NCBI RefSeq assembly: GCF_003696345.1
Contig: NZ_RFLX01000017.1
Location: forward strand, 27,959-91,958
From: Teichococcus wenyumeiae
GTDB taxonomy: Bacteria; Pseudomonadota; Alphaproteobacteria; Acetobacterales; Acetobacteraceae
Length of the DNA stretch: 64,000 nt
Reading direction: 5' to 3'
The notes under the pieces: model-generated
Databases searched by the model: none
Seen by the model: only the letters and a program-made list of their open reading frames with translations
What the model was told of the DNA's origin: nothing
In this document: piece by piece, positions 10,605 through 18,685 of the stretch
Layout of the letters: each line of letters begins with the position of its first letter
Numbering within the stretch: position 1 is the first letter of the stretch
Position numbers and translations under genes: made by a program

Positions 10605-10622
10605 CATCTTGCATGGAAGATG
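10605..10622. promoter_or_regulatory. Palindrome between divergent dehydrogenase and GntR genes, candidate operator
   Basis: CATCTT and AAGATG form perfect six-base arms around a six-base spacer. The site lies between the start codons of the tartrate-type dehydrogenase and the GntR/FCD regulator. FadR-subfamily regulators often bind short dyads in such shared control regions, so this is a reasonable operator for the adjacent regulator. No footprint or second copy supports it. Confidence 0.4.
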
Positions 10623-10708
10623 GCATCGCAGCCAGCCACTATCCGCCGCGGGCGTCAATGACTAAACCCGGCGCCTGCATGGAAGCCCGGGGAGCCACGG
10701 AGATCACG

Positions 10709-11410
10709 ATGGTGGCGTTGCGCAAGGAGACCGGGGGCCAGCCCGCCCGGGCATCGCTGGTGGACGGCGCCTACGAGGCGCTGAAGGAGGCGATCCGCAA
10801 TGCCGTCTTCGCCCCCGGCTACCAGGGCTCGGAAGGCGAGATCGCGGCCCAGCTCGGCATGAGCCGCACGCCGGTGCACGAGGCCATCATCCGGCTGCAG
10901 GAGGAAGGGCTGGTCCGCGTGCTGCCCCGGCGCGGTGTGGTGGTCTGCGCCATCTCGCCCGAGGACATGCGCGAGATCTACGAGGTGGTGGTGGCGCTGG
11001 AGACCGCCTCCGCCGAACTCATCGCCGAGAAGCCGGAGGCGGAGCGCGGCGCCATCGCCGGGGAGCTGGCCGGCGTCAACGCGGAGATGGCGGAGGCCCT
11101 GGCGCGCGACGACCTGGTAAGCTGGGCCGGGGCGGACGGGCGCTTCCACCAGCTGCTGGTGGAGCGCGCCGGCAATCGCCGCCTGTCACGCATGTTCGCC
11201 TCCATCATGGACCAGTCGCACCGGGCGCGGATGCTGACCCTGCGCCTGCGGCCCCGGCCGGGCCTGTCGGTGGAGGACCATGCCGCGGTGGTGGAGGCGA
11301 TCCGCCAGGGTGACCCGCGCCGCGCCCGCGACAGCGCCAGGGCGCACCGCATCCGCGCGCGGGACCAGATCCTGCCGCTGCTGAGCCAGCTCGGGATGCG
11401 CCACCTTTAG
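10709..11410 (+). CDS. GntR family transcriptional regulator with FCD domain
   Basis: A 233-residue FadR-subfamily regulator. The winged helix (about residues 20-85) includes EGEIAAQLGMSRTPVHEAI, the usual recognition-helix region, followed by RVLPRRGVVV in the wing. The C-terminal FCD domain has the metal/ligand histidines in GRFHQLLVE and in EDHAAVVEAI. ATG 10709 was preferred over upstream ATGs because GGAG lies six bases before it. It is divergent from the tartrate-type dehydrogenase and probably represses it in the absence of a hydroxyacid inducer. The stop overlaps that of the convergent 2-hydroxyacid dehydrogenase by four bases. Confidence 0.9.
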   Translation: MVALRKETGGQPARASLVDGAYEALKEAIRNAVFAPGYQGSEGEIAAQLGMSRTPVHEAIIRLQEEGLVRVLPRRGVVVCAISPEDMREIYEVVVALETASAELIAEKPEAERGAIAGELAGVNAEMAEALARDDLVSWAGADGRFHQLLVERAGNRRLSRMFASIMDQSHRARMLTLRLRPRPGLSVEDHAAVVEAIRQGDPRRARDSARAHRIRARDQILPLLSQLGMRHL

Positions 11411-12405
11411 GCGGGCGCCTGCGCCCCTTGGGGGCGGCGGGACCAGGATTCCGCGTTCACGGCGCCCGGCGGCACCTCGCCCGCCAGGATGGCGCGTACC
11501 TGCCGGACGGTGTCGAAGGCCTGCGCCTCGATGGCCGGCGGCGTGAGGCCGCCGATATGCGGCGTGGCGATGACATTCGGCAGGCGCGCGAGGCCGGGGG
11601 AGGGCATCTGGTCCGTGGCGCGTCCGACATCCATGGCGGCGCCGGCGATCCGGCCTTCCGTCAGGGCGCTCGCCAGGGCGGCCTCATCCACCAGGTTGCC
11701 GCGGGAGAGGTTGATGAAGACGGCATCCCGCTTCATCCGCGCCAGCGCCGCGGCGTCGATCAGGTTCTCGGTGGCCTCAGTCGCCACGGCGAGGCAGACG
11801 ACATAATCGGCGCTGGCCAGCAGCGTCTCGAAGCTGACCTGGCGGACATGCGGCGCCTCGATGCTGGCATAGGGGTCGCTGACCAGCACCTCCATGCCAA
11901 GCTGGGCGGCGAGCTGCGCGAGGTTCCGGCCGATGGCGCCATAGCCGATGATGCCGATGCGGCTGCCGGAAAGCTGCCGCCCCATCCGCACCTCCGGCAT
12001 GCGGCCGGCATGGTAATCCGCGCTGGCGCGGGAAATGCCGCGCGAGAGATCCACCAGGAAGCCGAGCGCCAGCTCCGTCACCGAGGCCACGAAGCCCGGG
12101 CTGGCATGCGTCACCAGCACGCCCGCGCGGCCGGCCGCCGCCGTGTCGATGTTGCGGATATCCACGGCGCAGCGGAGGAAGGCGCTGAGCCGGGGCAGGC
12201 GGGGGAAGATCTCCGCCGGGCCCGTGGTCAGGCGGTCCGCGATGATGAGGTCGGCTTCCGCCGCCGCGGCCACTAGCCCTTCCGGCGTCAGCGGCTGCTC
12301 CTGCTGGTGCAGGATCACCTCCGCCATGGCCTCGAGTTCAGCCAGGGCGCGCGGGCCGTAATACTGCTCGCGCATGCGCGGCGTGTGCGTCAGCAGCACC
12401 TTCAT
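11407..12405 (-). CDS. NAD-dependent D-2-hydroxyacid dehydrogenase (phosphoglycerate dehydrogenase-like)
   Basis: A 332-residue D-isomer-specific 2-hydroxyacid dehydrogenase. The Rossmann motif GIIGYGAIG is near residue 150, the active-site arginine in NLSRGNLVDEAAL near 240, the conserved acidic residue shortly after, and the catalytic histidine in ATPHIGGLT near 295. These are all the residues needed to interconvert a 2-hydroxyacid and a 2-ketoacid with NAD(P). The start is ATG 12405 (MKVLLTHTPRM); the frame stays open far upstream but without family similarity. It probably belongs to the organic-acid gene group with the tartrate-type dehydrogenase. The substrate is unknown. Confidence 0.88.
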   Translation of the reverse strand: MKVLLTHTPRMREQYYGPRALAELEAMAEVILHQQEQPLTPEGLVAAAAEADLIIADRLTTGPAEIFPRLPRLSAFLRCAVDIRNIDTAAAGRAGVLVTHASPGFVASVTELALGFLVDLSRGISRASADYHAGRMPEVRMGRQLSGSRIGIIGYGAIGRNLAQLAAQLGMEVLVSDPYASIEAPHVRQVSFETLLASADYVVCLAVATEATENLIDAAALARMKRDAVFINLSRGNLVDEAALASALTEGRIAGAAMDVGRATDQMPSPGLARLPNVIATPHIGGLTPPAIEAQAFDTVRQVRAILAGEVPPGAVNAESWSRRPQGAQAPA

Positions 12406-12787
12406 GCATGTGTTCCATCTGGTCGGGGGTGGCGGGAAGCAAGGCGGGTGGGGCAGGATAGACCGCTTCTTCCCCTGCTCCCGCGGAAATCCGCAAGGCG
12501 GGCACCCGGCCGCCGCCCTGTGTTGCCCGGGACACGGCAGCCTGCCAAATCCAGCATCAGAGGAAAATGTAACCGGCTGCCCTTTCCAAGATGACGATGG
12601 CGCAATATGCGAATGCCTCGCATTATTACGTATGATTCGGGGGCGCCTTTGATGCCATTGGGAGAAGCAACAGGCCGGGCGCGACGCGCTGGACCGCTGA
12701 CCGCGCCGGCGGCGGCCACGGCTTTTCCCGCTGCCGGGGCCGGTGGCGCACCGGCCGGCACCCTGAAGCACCGGTTCTGAGGCGGCG
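12406..12787. other. Intergenic control region between hydroxyacid dehydrogenase and DUF3649 operon
   Basis: This 382-base stretch separates two divergent transcription units and holds no convincing gene. Its middle part (about 12590-12660) is clearly less GC-rich than the surroundings, as expected for promoters. It contains the 17-base palindrome annotated separately. No ribosome-binding site or conserved small frame was seen apart from those of the flanking genes. Confidence 0.5.
12607..12623. promoter_or_regulatory. 17-base palindrome, candidate iron-responsive (Fur/Irr-type) operator
   Basis: ATGCGA and TCGCAT are perfect six-base arms around a five-base spacer (atgcc), in the AT-richer part of the divergent intergenic region and 164 bases upstream of the DUF3649-PepSY-DUF3325 operon. 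The T-G-C-(A/G)-A-A-T-G core resembles some alphaproteobacterial Fur-type boxes, and operons of this kind are usually iron-regulated. The assignment is by eye. Confidence 0.4.
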
Positions 12788-13126
12788 ATGGACGTGTCCC
12801 GTGCCATCAACGGCACCGCGCGCCGCACCCGGTTCCGGCCAGGGGCCGAGGCACGGTGCCGCGCCGGCATCGCCATGCGGCTGCTGGCGGGCGTCGGCGG
12901 CGGCTATGCGGTGGCGGCGCTCTTCACCATGGCGCTTTCCATCGGCCTGCCCATGCCGCGCGCCGAGGCGGTGCTGACCGCCACCATGGCCAGCTTCGCC
13001 ATCTATGCCGCGGCCATCGTCTGGGCCTTCGCCGCCCCCGGCGTGCTGCGCGCCTGGGCGGGCATGGCCGCCCAGGCGGCGCTGCTGCTGCTGGCGCTGT
13101 TCCTGCTCGAAGGATACCTGCCGTGA
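12788..13126 (+). CDS. DUF3649-type small membrane protein, iron-uptake associated
   Basis: A 112-residue protein with a basic N-terminus and three hydrophobic segments (around residues 30-52, 60-83 and 90-108), including the short loop with MPRAEAVLTATMASFAIY that is typical of DUF3649 proteins. Such proteins are found with PepSY membrane proteins and siderophore receptors; their biochemical role is not known. It is the first gene of a three-gene operon: its TGA overlaps the GTG start of the PepSY gene by four bases. A later ATG (in IAMRLLAG) is possible, but the given start yields the complete frame. Confidence 0.75.
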   Translation: MDVSRAINGTARRTRFRPGAEARCRAGIAMRLLAGVGGGYAVAALFTMALSIGLPMPRAEAVLTATMASFAIYAAAIVWAFAAPGVLRAWAGMAAQAALLLLALFLLEGYLP

Positions 13127-14697
13127 AGGATGGCTTCCGCCAGTCCATGGCCTGGCTGCACACCTGGGCCGGCCTGCTGGTCGGCTGGGTGCTCTTCGCG
13201 GTTTTCCTGACCGGCACGGCGGCCTATCTGCGGCCCGAGATTTCCTACTGGATGCGGCCGGAACTCGCCCTCTCGCGCCCCGGGCCGGAGAATGCGGCGG
13301 TGGCCGTGGCCGCCATGCAGGCCATGGCGCCGGATTCGCCCAGCTGGTTCATCACCCTGCCCAATGAGCGGGAAACCGTCACCCGCGTCTTCTGGCGCGA
13401 CCCCAAGGCCCAGGGGCGGCGCTTCCGCGATGCCGTGCTGGATGCCGATACCGGCCAGCCCGTGGCGGCGCGCGAGACGCTGGGCGGCGATTTCTTCTAC
13501 GTCTTCCATTTCCAGCTGCATTACGTCGGCGTCCTCTGGGGGCGCTGGATCGTCAGCATCTGCACCATGTTCATGCTGGTGGCCATTGTCAGCGGCATCA
13601 TCACCCACCGGCGCATCTTCGCGGATTTCTTCACCTTCCGCCCCGGCAAGGGCCAGCGCTCCTGGCTGGATGGCCACAATGTCTGCTCCGTGCTGGCGCT
13701 GCCCTACCACCTGATGATCACCTATACCGGGCTGGTGCTCTTCATGCTGATGGTCATGCCCTGGGGCATCGACCGCGCCTATCCGGGCCAGCGCGCCGCC
13801 TTCAACACGGAAGCCTTCGGCAATGCGCCGCCACGCCAGCGGGCCGGCACCCCCGCGCCGCTGGCGGCGGTGACGCCCTTGATGGAGGAGGCGCGGCAGC
13901 GCTGGCAGGGTGGCCGGGTCGGCCGCGTCATCGTGCAGAACCCTGGTGATGCGCATGCCACCATCCAGCTCATCCGCGCGGAGTCCGAGCGGCTTTCCTA
14001 CAACCAGCAGAGCCTGACCTTCGATGGCACGACCGGCGCGCTGATCCATGACAGCGGCGACAGCGGCGCGGCGGCGGAGGTGCGCGGCGTGATGTACGGC
14101 CTGCACATCGGCCGCTTCGCCGGGCCGCTGCTGCGCGGGCTCTTTCTGCTGTCCGGGTTGGCTGGCACCGCGATGGTCGCCACGGGCTGCATCCTCTGGG
14201 CCACCAAGCAGCGGCAGCAGGCGGCACGCCGGGGCGCGGCCGGCTTCGGCACGCGGCTGGTGGAGCATCTGAACATCGCCGCCATCGCCGGCCTGCCACT
14301 GGCCATGGCGGCCTTCTTCTGGGCGAACCGGGTTCTGCCGCAGGGCCTGGCGCAGCGCGGCGCCTGGGAGGCGCATGTCTTCTTCATCGCCTGGGGGCTC
14401 TGCCTGCTGCATCCGCTGCTGCGCCGCGGCCGCCGCGCCTGGGTGGAGCAATTCGCCGCCGGCGCGCTGGGCTTCGCGCTGCTGCCGGTGCTGAACGCGC
14501 TCTTCACCACGCAGCACCTGCCCGCCACGCTGGCGCGGGGGGACTGGGTGCGCGTCTGGTTCGACCTGGGGCTGCTGGGCTGCGGCGCGCTGCTCGGCCT
14601 GCTGGCCTGGAAGGTGGCGCGCCACCGGCCATCCGCCCCGCTGCCGCGCCCTGCCGCCGTCCTGGCCCTCCGTTCCCTGGCGGAAGCGGCGCCGTGA
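13123..14697 (+). CDS. PepSY-associated transmembrane protein (PiuB-like, iron-regulated)
   Basis: A 524-residue inner-membrane protein starting at GTG 13123, which overlaps the stop of the previous gene (GTGA). It has an N-terminal helix following HTWAGLLVGW, the conserved start of PepSY_TM proteins, a long periplasmic PepSY-containing loop (residues about 40-180 and 230-330), and further helices, including the CILWATKQRQQ segment near residue 360 and a hydrophobic C-terminal half. Relatives (PiuB and the sulfite-reductase-like iron-regulated membrane proteins) may reduce ferric siderophores or help release iron in the periplasm. No siderophore receptor gene is adjacent here. Confidence 0.85.
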   Translation: MKDGFRQSMAWLHTWAGLLVGWVLFAVFLTGTAAYLRPEISYWMRPELALSRPGPENAAVAVAAMQAMAPDSPSWFITLPNERETVTRVFWRDPKAQGRRFRDAVLDADTGQPVAARETLGGDFFYVFHFQLHYVGVLWGRWIVSICTMFMLVAIVSGIITHRRIFADFFTFRPGKGQRSWLDGHNVCSVLALPYHLMITYTGLVLFMLMVMPWGIDRAYPGQRAAFNTEAFGNAPPRQRAGTPAPLAAVTPLMEEARQRWQGGRVGRVIVQNPGDAHATIQLIRAESERLSYNQQSLTFDGTTGALIHDSGDSGAAAEVRGVMYGLHIGRFAGPLLRGLFLLSGLAGTAMVATGCILWATKQRQQAARRGAAGFGTRLVEHLNIAAIAGLPLAMAAFFWANRVLPQGLAQRGAWEAHVFFIAWGLCLLHPLLRRGRRAWVEQFAAGALGFALLPVLNALFTTQHLPATLARGDWVRVWFDLGLLGCGALLGLLAWKVARHRPSAPLPRPAAVLALRSLAEAAP

Positions 14698-15026
14698 TCG
14701 GCCTCGGCTTCGCGCTTGCCTATGCCGGCTTCAGCGCGCTGTGCCTGGCGATGGAGCGGCACCATGAGCAGGTCTTCCGCAGCCGCCGCATCCCGCCCTG
14801 GCGGCGGCTCGCCCTGGCCGGCGGCGGCTGGCTGCTGCTGGGGGCATCGGCGCTGCCGCTGCTCCAGGCCCTGGGCTGGGGCATGGGCCTGGTGTTCTGG
14901 GCCGGCATCCTGACCGTCACGGCGATGCCGCTGGCGATGCTGCTGACCTATGCCCCGCGTCTTGCCCTGGCGCTGGCGGGCCTCTCGCTTCCCGCCGGCC
15001 TGGTGCTGCTCCTCTGCGGCGCATGA
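14694..15026 (+). CDS. DUF3325-type small membrane protein
   Basis: A 110-residue membrane protein with GTG start overlapping the PepSY gene stop by four bases (GTGA again). It carries the family-like segment ALCLAMERHHEQVF after helix 1, then a W-rich helix (GGGWLLLGAS) and two more hydrophobic stretches. DUF3325 proteins follow PepSY proteins in iron-siderophore loci of many proteobacteria, but no function has been established. The two repeated GTGA junctions show that the three genes are translationally coupled. Confidence 0.75.
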   Translation: MIGLGFALAYAGFSALCLAMERHHEQVFRSRRIPPWRRLALAGGGWLLLGASALPLLQALGWGMGLVFWAGILTVTAMPLAMLLTYAPRLALALAGLSLPAGLVLLLCGA

Positions 15027-15192
15027 AGCGAAGACACCCGATCCGGTACCATACCGCATAGGCAACAGTTGCATCAAAGTCACATTTCTTACTGAACTTG
15101 CAACAGAGCCCTCCGGCAGCCGTCTGGCCGTTGTGACCGGAACCTCAGGAACTTAGGATGAATCATAAATCAACCAACGGTAGCTTTTGCGG

Positions 15193-15513
15193 ATGCAAGT
15201 CGTCGATCTGTCCACCGCTCAGGATGTGCTCGGGGGTCTGCCGGCCTCGATCGTCAGCGTGGTGCTGAACGGCTTCGAGCTGGATGTCCGTCGGCTCAAC
15301 AAGGACATGCTCAGGGCCGCGCATGCCGGCGATGCGGTGGCCTATTCCAACGCCGCCCATGCCCTGGCCGATGCCGCCAGCCGCCTTGGCGCGACCGAGC
15401 TGGCGGTGATGGCGCGCGGCGCCTCGCGGCGTCCGGTTCCGGTGGCCGACCTGTCGCTGCTGGTGGCCAGCGAAAGCGCGATCGGCGAGATGCGGGCCGC
15501 GTTCAGGGGCTGA
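15193..15513 (+). CDS. Small Hpt-domain-like protein (possible histidine phosphotransfer protein)
   Basis: A 106-residue protein starting at ATG 15193 (a TTG at 15187 is in frame). The segment around residue 56, AAHALADAASRLGATELA, resembles the phosphorylation site helix of Hpt domains (A-H-x-L-K-G-x-x-x-x-x-G-A), with the histidine kept but the following lysine and glycine replaced by D and A. The remainder is predicted helical, with LNKDMLRAAHAGD before it. It lies 743 bases upstream of a large HWE-family kinase in the same direction. It could be a phosphorelay partner or a non-catalytic relic; similarity is seen by eye only. Confidence 0.5.
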   Translation: MQVVDLSTAQDVLGGLPASIVSVVLNGFELDVRRLNKDMLRAAHAGDAVAYSNAAHALADAASRLGATELAVMARGASRRPVPVADLSLLVASESAIGEMRAAFRG

Positions 15514-16256
15514 ACGGGGCGCCACGGCCTCCATGCCGCACTGAAACAGGATGGCCTGACTTCGCCTCCCGCCCCATGGCTTCCCAAGGCGCTGCCGGAG
15601 TTCCGGTGAGGTTGCCCGCACGGCCCTGCGGCTGCTGGAGCACGTGCAGGAAGGGCGCCGCATCCTTCCAGCCAGCCGCCCAGCTAGCGCCGGTGCCTCC
15701 GGCAACCCAAGCCCCTACCGTCACCACCAGCCTGCACGCCGTTCCGCGCCGCGCAGCCGTGGCGGCCAGGCACCCCGATTCAGGGGGTTTCGGGCGGCCC
15801 GGGTAGCGGCAGGGCGCCGTGGAATTTGCCGTGGCCTGAAGCCTTTTCGAATCGGGTTCGTTATAAATCCGTGGCAGCGGGCATGAGGACGCGAGCCGCC
15901 CAGCACCCGTCGCGACATCCGGCCGCCAGACCGGGATGGGGTTCCCCCATGACAGACTGGCTTCCGTGCAAGGAGAGAGCATGCCCGAGACAGCGACCAT
16001 GAAGCATCCGGTGCGGGCCGGGCGGGAGGCGTCCGGCGGGGCTGCCGCAAGAGGCGGCCCCGCGTGGCGCATGGGCCTCCGGCCCCATCCGCAGGGATCA
16101 TGATGCTGTCCGCCCCGTTCCACCGCCCGGTCCCGATGCCGGCGCGGAAAGGTCAGGCAGAGGCGGCGTGGGTGCTCCGCCCCTGTCTCACGGCCGTCGG
16201 TACCGGCAGGTCCGGTGTCACGATGGAAGGGCTGATCGCTGCCGATCTGGCTGGCC
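15514..16256. other. 743-base stretch without a recognisable gene
   Basis: Both strands have open frames, but their translations are rich in Arg, Pro, Ala and Cys with no recognisable fold, as expected for chance frames in GC-rich DNA. An AT-richer patch at about 15840-15870 contains a short dyad (CGAA-tcggg-TTCG at about 15847-15859) next to a TATAAAT-like sequence, which could be a promoter. The 3' end serves as leader of the HWE kinase gene. Confidence 0.4.
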
Positions 16257-18578
16257 ATGACGAAGTCCATCTCGAATAGCCCGGCTGGCCTCGACCAGCA
16301 GCTGCGTATCCGGGTGGCGGAGCTGGAACTGGAGAATGCCCGCCTCCGGGCGGATCTGACGGGAAAGCATGTGGAAGCCGGCCAGATGATGGCCGGTGCC
16401 GAGGAACTGATCGCCGGCCTGCAGCGGGCCAACGCGGCCCTGGACGAGAGCCGCGCGGCCCTGGCCGAGAGCGAGGCCCGCTACCGCGCCGTGCTGGAAA
16501 GCGCGACGGGCCACGCGATCATCACCATGTCCCGGGAAGGGCACGTGACCGGCTGGAGCCCCGGCGCCGTCGCCCTGCTGGGCTGGGAGGAGGCTGAGGC
16601 CCTCAATCGCAACATCGCCTTCATCTGGACCGAGGCGGACCAAGCGGCCGGCGTGCCGGAAAAGACGCGCCGCCAGGCCCTCGCCAAGGGGCGCGTGACG
16701 GAGGAGCGCTGGCACCTGCGGCGCGATGGCTCCTGCTTCTGGGGCTCGGGGCAGCTCACCTCCTTCGAGCTTAACGGCACCGTCGGCTTCGTGAAGATCA
16801 TGCGGGACGAGACCGCCCGGCGGCAGGCGGTGGAGGCGCTGCGGGAAAGCGAGGCGCGCCTAGCCGCTATCTTCGGCGCGGCCGCGACCGGTCTGTGCGA
16901 GCTGTCCACCGAAGGCGCCTTCCTGCGGGTGAATGACGAGCTGTGCCGCATCCTGGGCCGGCCGCGGCGGGAGCTGCTGCGGTTGACGGTGGCGGACGTG
17001 ACCCATCCGGACGATCTGGAGCGGAACTTCATAGTCGTGCGCCAGGTGCTCGAGACGCGGGATGTCGGCCATCTCGACAAGCGCTACCTGCGGCCGGATG
17101 GCACGGAGGTCTGGGCCAATAGCAGCATTTCCCCTCTCCCCGGGTCGGACGGGGAGGTGCGGAGCCTGCTGGTCGTCACCGCCGACCTCACCGACCGCCG
17201 CGCCGCCGAGGCGGCGGTGCGGGACAGCGAGAACCGCCTGCGCAGCCTGGTGAGAGCCTCCTCGGAAATCCTCTATGGCATGAACGCGGACTGGACGGTG
17301 ATGCGCTGGTTGGAGGGCGGGGGCTTCTTCTCCCAGGTGGACCAGCCGGGCGCGACCTGGTTCGAGCGCTACGTCCATCCCGACGACCAGGCCATGGTCA
17401 GGGCCGCCGTCCAGGAAGCGATCCGCACCAAGGGCGTCTATGAGCTGGAGCACCGGACAACCCGTGACGACGGCAGCGAGGGGTGGGTCCACTCCCGCGC
17501 CGTGCCGCTGCTGGACGAGGCCGGGGAGATCCGGGAATGGTTCGGCGCCGCCAGCGACGTGACGGCGCGCAAGCAGGCCGAGGAAGCCCTGCAGGACGAG
17601 AAGGAGCGCTTCCGGCTGCTGGTGATGAGCATGCCGCAGCTGGTCTGGCGTTCCGCCGATGGTGGGGCATGGACCTGGTCCAGCCCGCAGTGGGGGGCCT
17701 ATACGGGCCAGGCCGAGGGGGAGAGCCTGGCGCTGGGCTGGCTCGACGCCGTGCATCCCGACGACCGCGAGATGACGTTGCAGGCATGGCAGCAGGCGCC
17801 CCTGCACGGCAGGCTCGAGCTCGAATTCCGCATCAGGCGGGGCAACGACGGCACCTGGCGGTGGCACCAGACGCGGGCGCTGCCGATGTGGGACCTTTCC
17901 CTGCCCGAGCATCCGGAAAGCCGCATCCGGGAATGGGTGGGCACCAGCACCGATATCGAGAACCTGATGCGCCTGCAGCAGCAGCAGCAGATCCTGGTGG
18001 CCGAGCTGCAGCACCGGACCCGCAACCTGCTGACGGTGATCCGCTCCATTCTCAACCGGAGCCTGCCCCGCTCCCCCGAGCGGGACGAGCTGGACGGGCG
18101 CCTGGGCGCCCTCGGGCGGGTGCAGAGCTTCCTCACCCGCACGCCGGCCTGGACGGTGTCGCTGAACGATCTCGTCACGGCGGAGCTGGCGGCAGCGGGA
18201 GCGGGGAAGTCAAAAACCTCGGCCATCACGGGCCCGGCTGTCGAGCTTCCGGGCGACAAGGTGCAGCCGCTGGCCCTGGCGCTGCACGAGCTGGCCACCA
18301 ATGCCGCCAAATACGGCGCCATCGCGCAGCCCGCCGCGCAGCTGTCGGTGCGCTGGGAGTTCAAGATGATGCAGGGCAAGGAACACCTGCTGCTGGAATG
18401 GCGCGAGAGCGGCGTAGCGATGCCGGCAAGTGGATTGCCGCCCCGGCAGGGCTTCGGCACCCAGTTGATCACCCGCGCGCTGCCCTATCAGCTGCGGGCC
18501 AGGACCGACCTGAACTTCACGCCCGATGGCGTGTGCTGCAGCATCACACTGCCCGCTTCCGGCCTGCGGAAGACCTGA
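16257..18578 (+). CDS. Multi-PAS sensor histidine kinase of the HWE family
   Basis: A 773-residue cytoplasmic-looking kinase with no membrane helix. An N-terminal coiled coil (about 10-75, heptad-like ELELENARLRADL) is followed by four PAS/PAC repeats at roughly 78-195, 200-325, 326-450 and 455-580, each ending in a PAC-like D-x-T-x-R motif or variant. The kinase core has the phospho-acceptor H586 in AELQHRTRNLL, the N-box in LHELATNAAKYGA and the W-R/E element EWRESGV that define HWE kinases, then GFGTQLI. Such proteins usually respond to light, redox or small ligands through PAS and often signal to the general stress response. No response regulator is adjacent. ATG 16257 is the first start. 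Confidence 0.88.
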   Translation: MTKSISNSPAGLDQQLRIRVAELELENARLRADLTGKHVEAGQMMAGAEELIAGLQRANAALDESRAALAESEARYRAVLESATGHAIITMSREGHVTGWSPGAVALLGWEEAEALNRNIAFIWTEADQAAGVPEKTRRQALAKGRVTEERWHLRRDGSCFWGSGQLTSFELNGTVGFVKIMRDETARRQAVEALRESEARLAAIFGAAATGLCELSTEGAFLRVNDELCRILGRPRRELLRLTVADVTHPDDLERNFIVVRQVLETRDVGHLDKRYLRPDGTEVWANSSISPLPGSDGEVRSLLVVTADLTDRRAAEAAVRDSENRLRSLVRASSEILYGMNADWTVMRWLEGGGFFSQVDQPGATWFERYVHPDDQAMVRAAVQEAIRTKGVYELEHRTTRDDGSEGWVHSRAVPLLDEAGEIREWFGAASDVTARKQAEEALQDEKERFRLLVMSMPQLVWRSADGGAWTWSSPQWGAYTGQAEGESLALGWLDAVHPDDREMTLQAWQQAPLHGRLELEFRIRRGNDGTWRWHQTRALPMWDLSLPEHPESRIREWVGTSTDIENLMRLQQQQQILVAELQHRTRNLLTVIRSILNRSLPRSPERDELDGRLGALGRVQSFLTRTPAWTVSLNDLVTAELAAAGAGKSKTSAITGPAVELPGDKVQPLALALHELATNAAKYGAIAQPAAQLSVRWEFKMMQGKEHLLLEWRESGVAMPASGLPPRQGFGTQLITRALPYQLRARTDLNFTPDGVCCSITLPASGLRKT

Positions 18579-18685
18579 GCCGGATAGCCCGGCATGCGCG
18601 CCGTCCTCGGCCGCTTCGCCAGGGCAAGGGGTCGTGATGGCGCCTGTGTCTGGCTCGGCGGAACCCGGCCCCTTCGGGCTCTGCG

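Noticed and set aside
15503..16432. 309-codon minus-strand frame covering the gap before the HWE kinase
   Set aside because: It has no recognisable segment, many Cys and Pro residues, and runs into the kinase coding sequence.
18579..18593. Five-base hairpin GCCGG-atagc-CCGGC after the HWE kinase gene
   Set aside because: Too short to call a terminator in DNA of this GC content.
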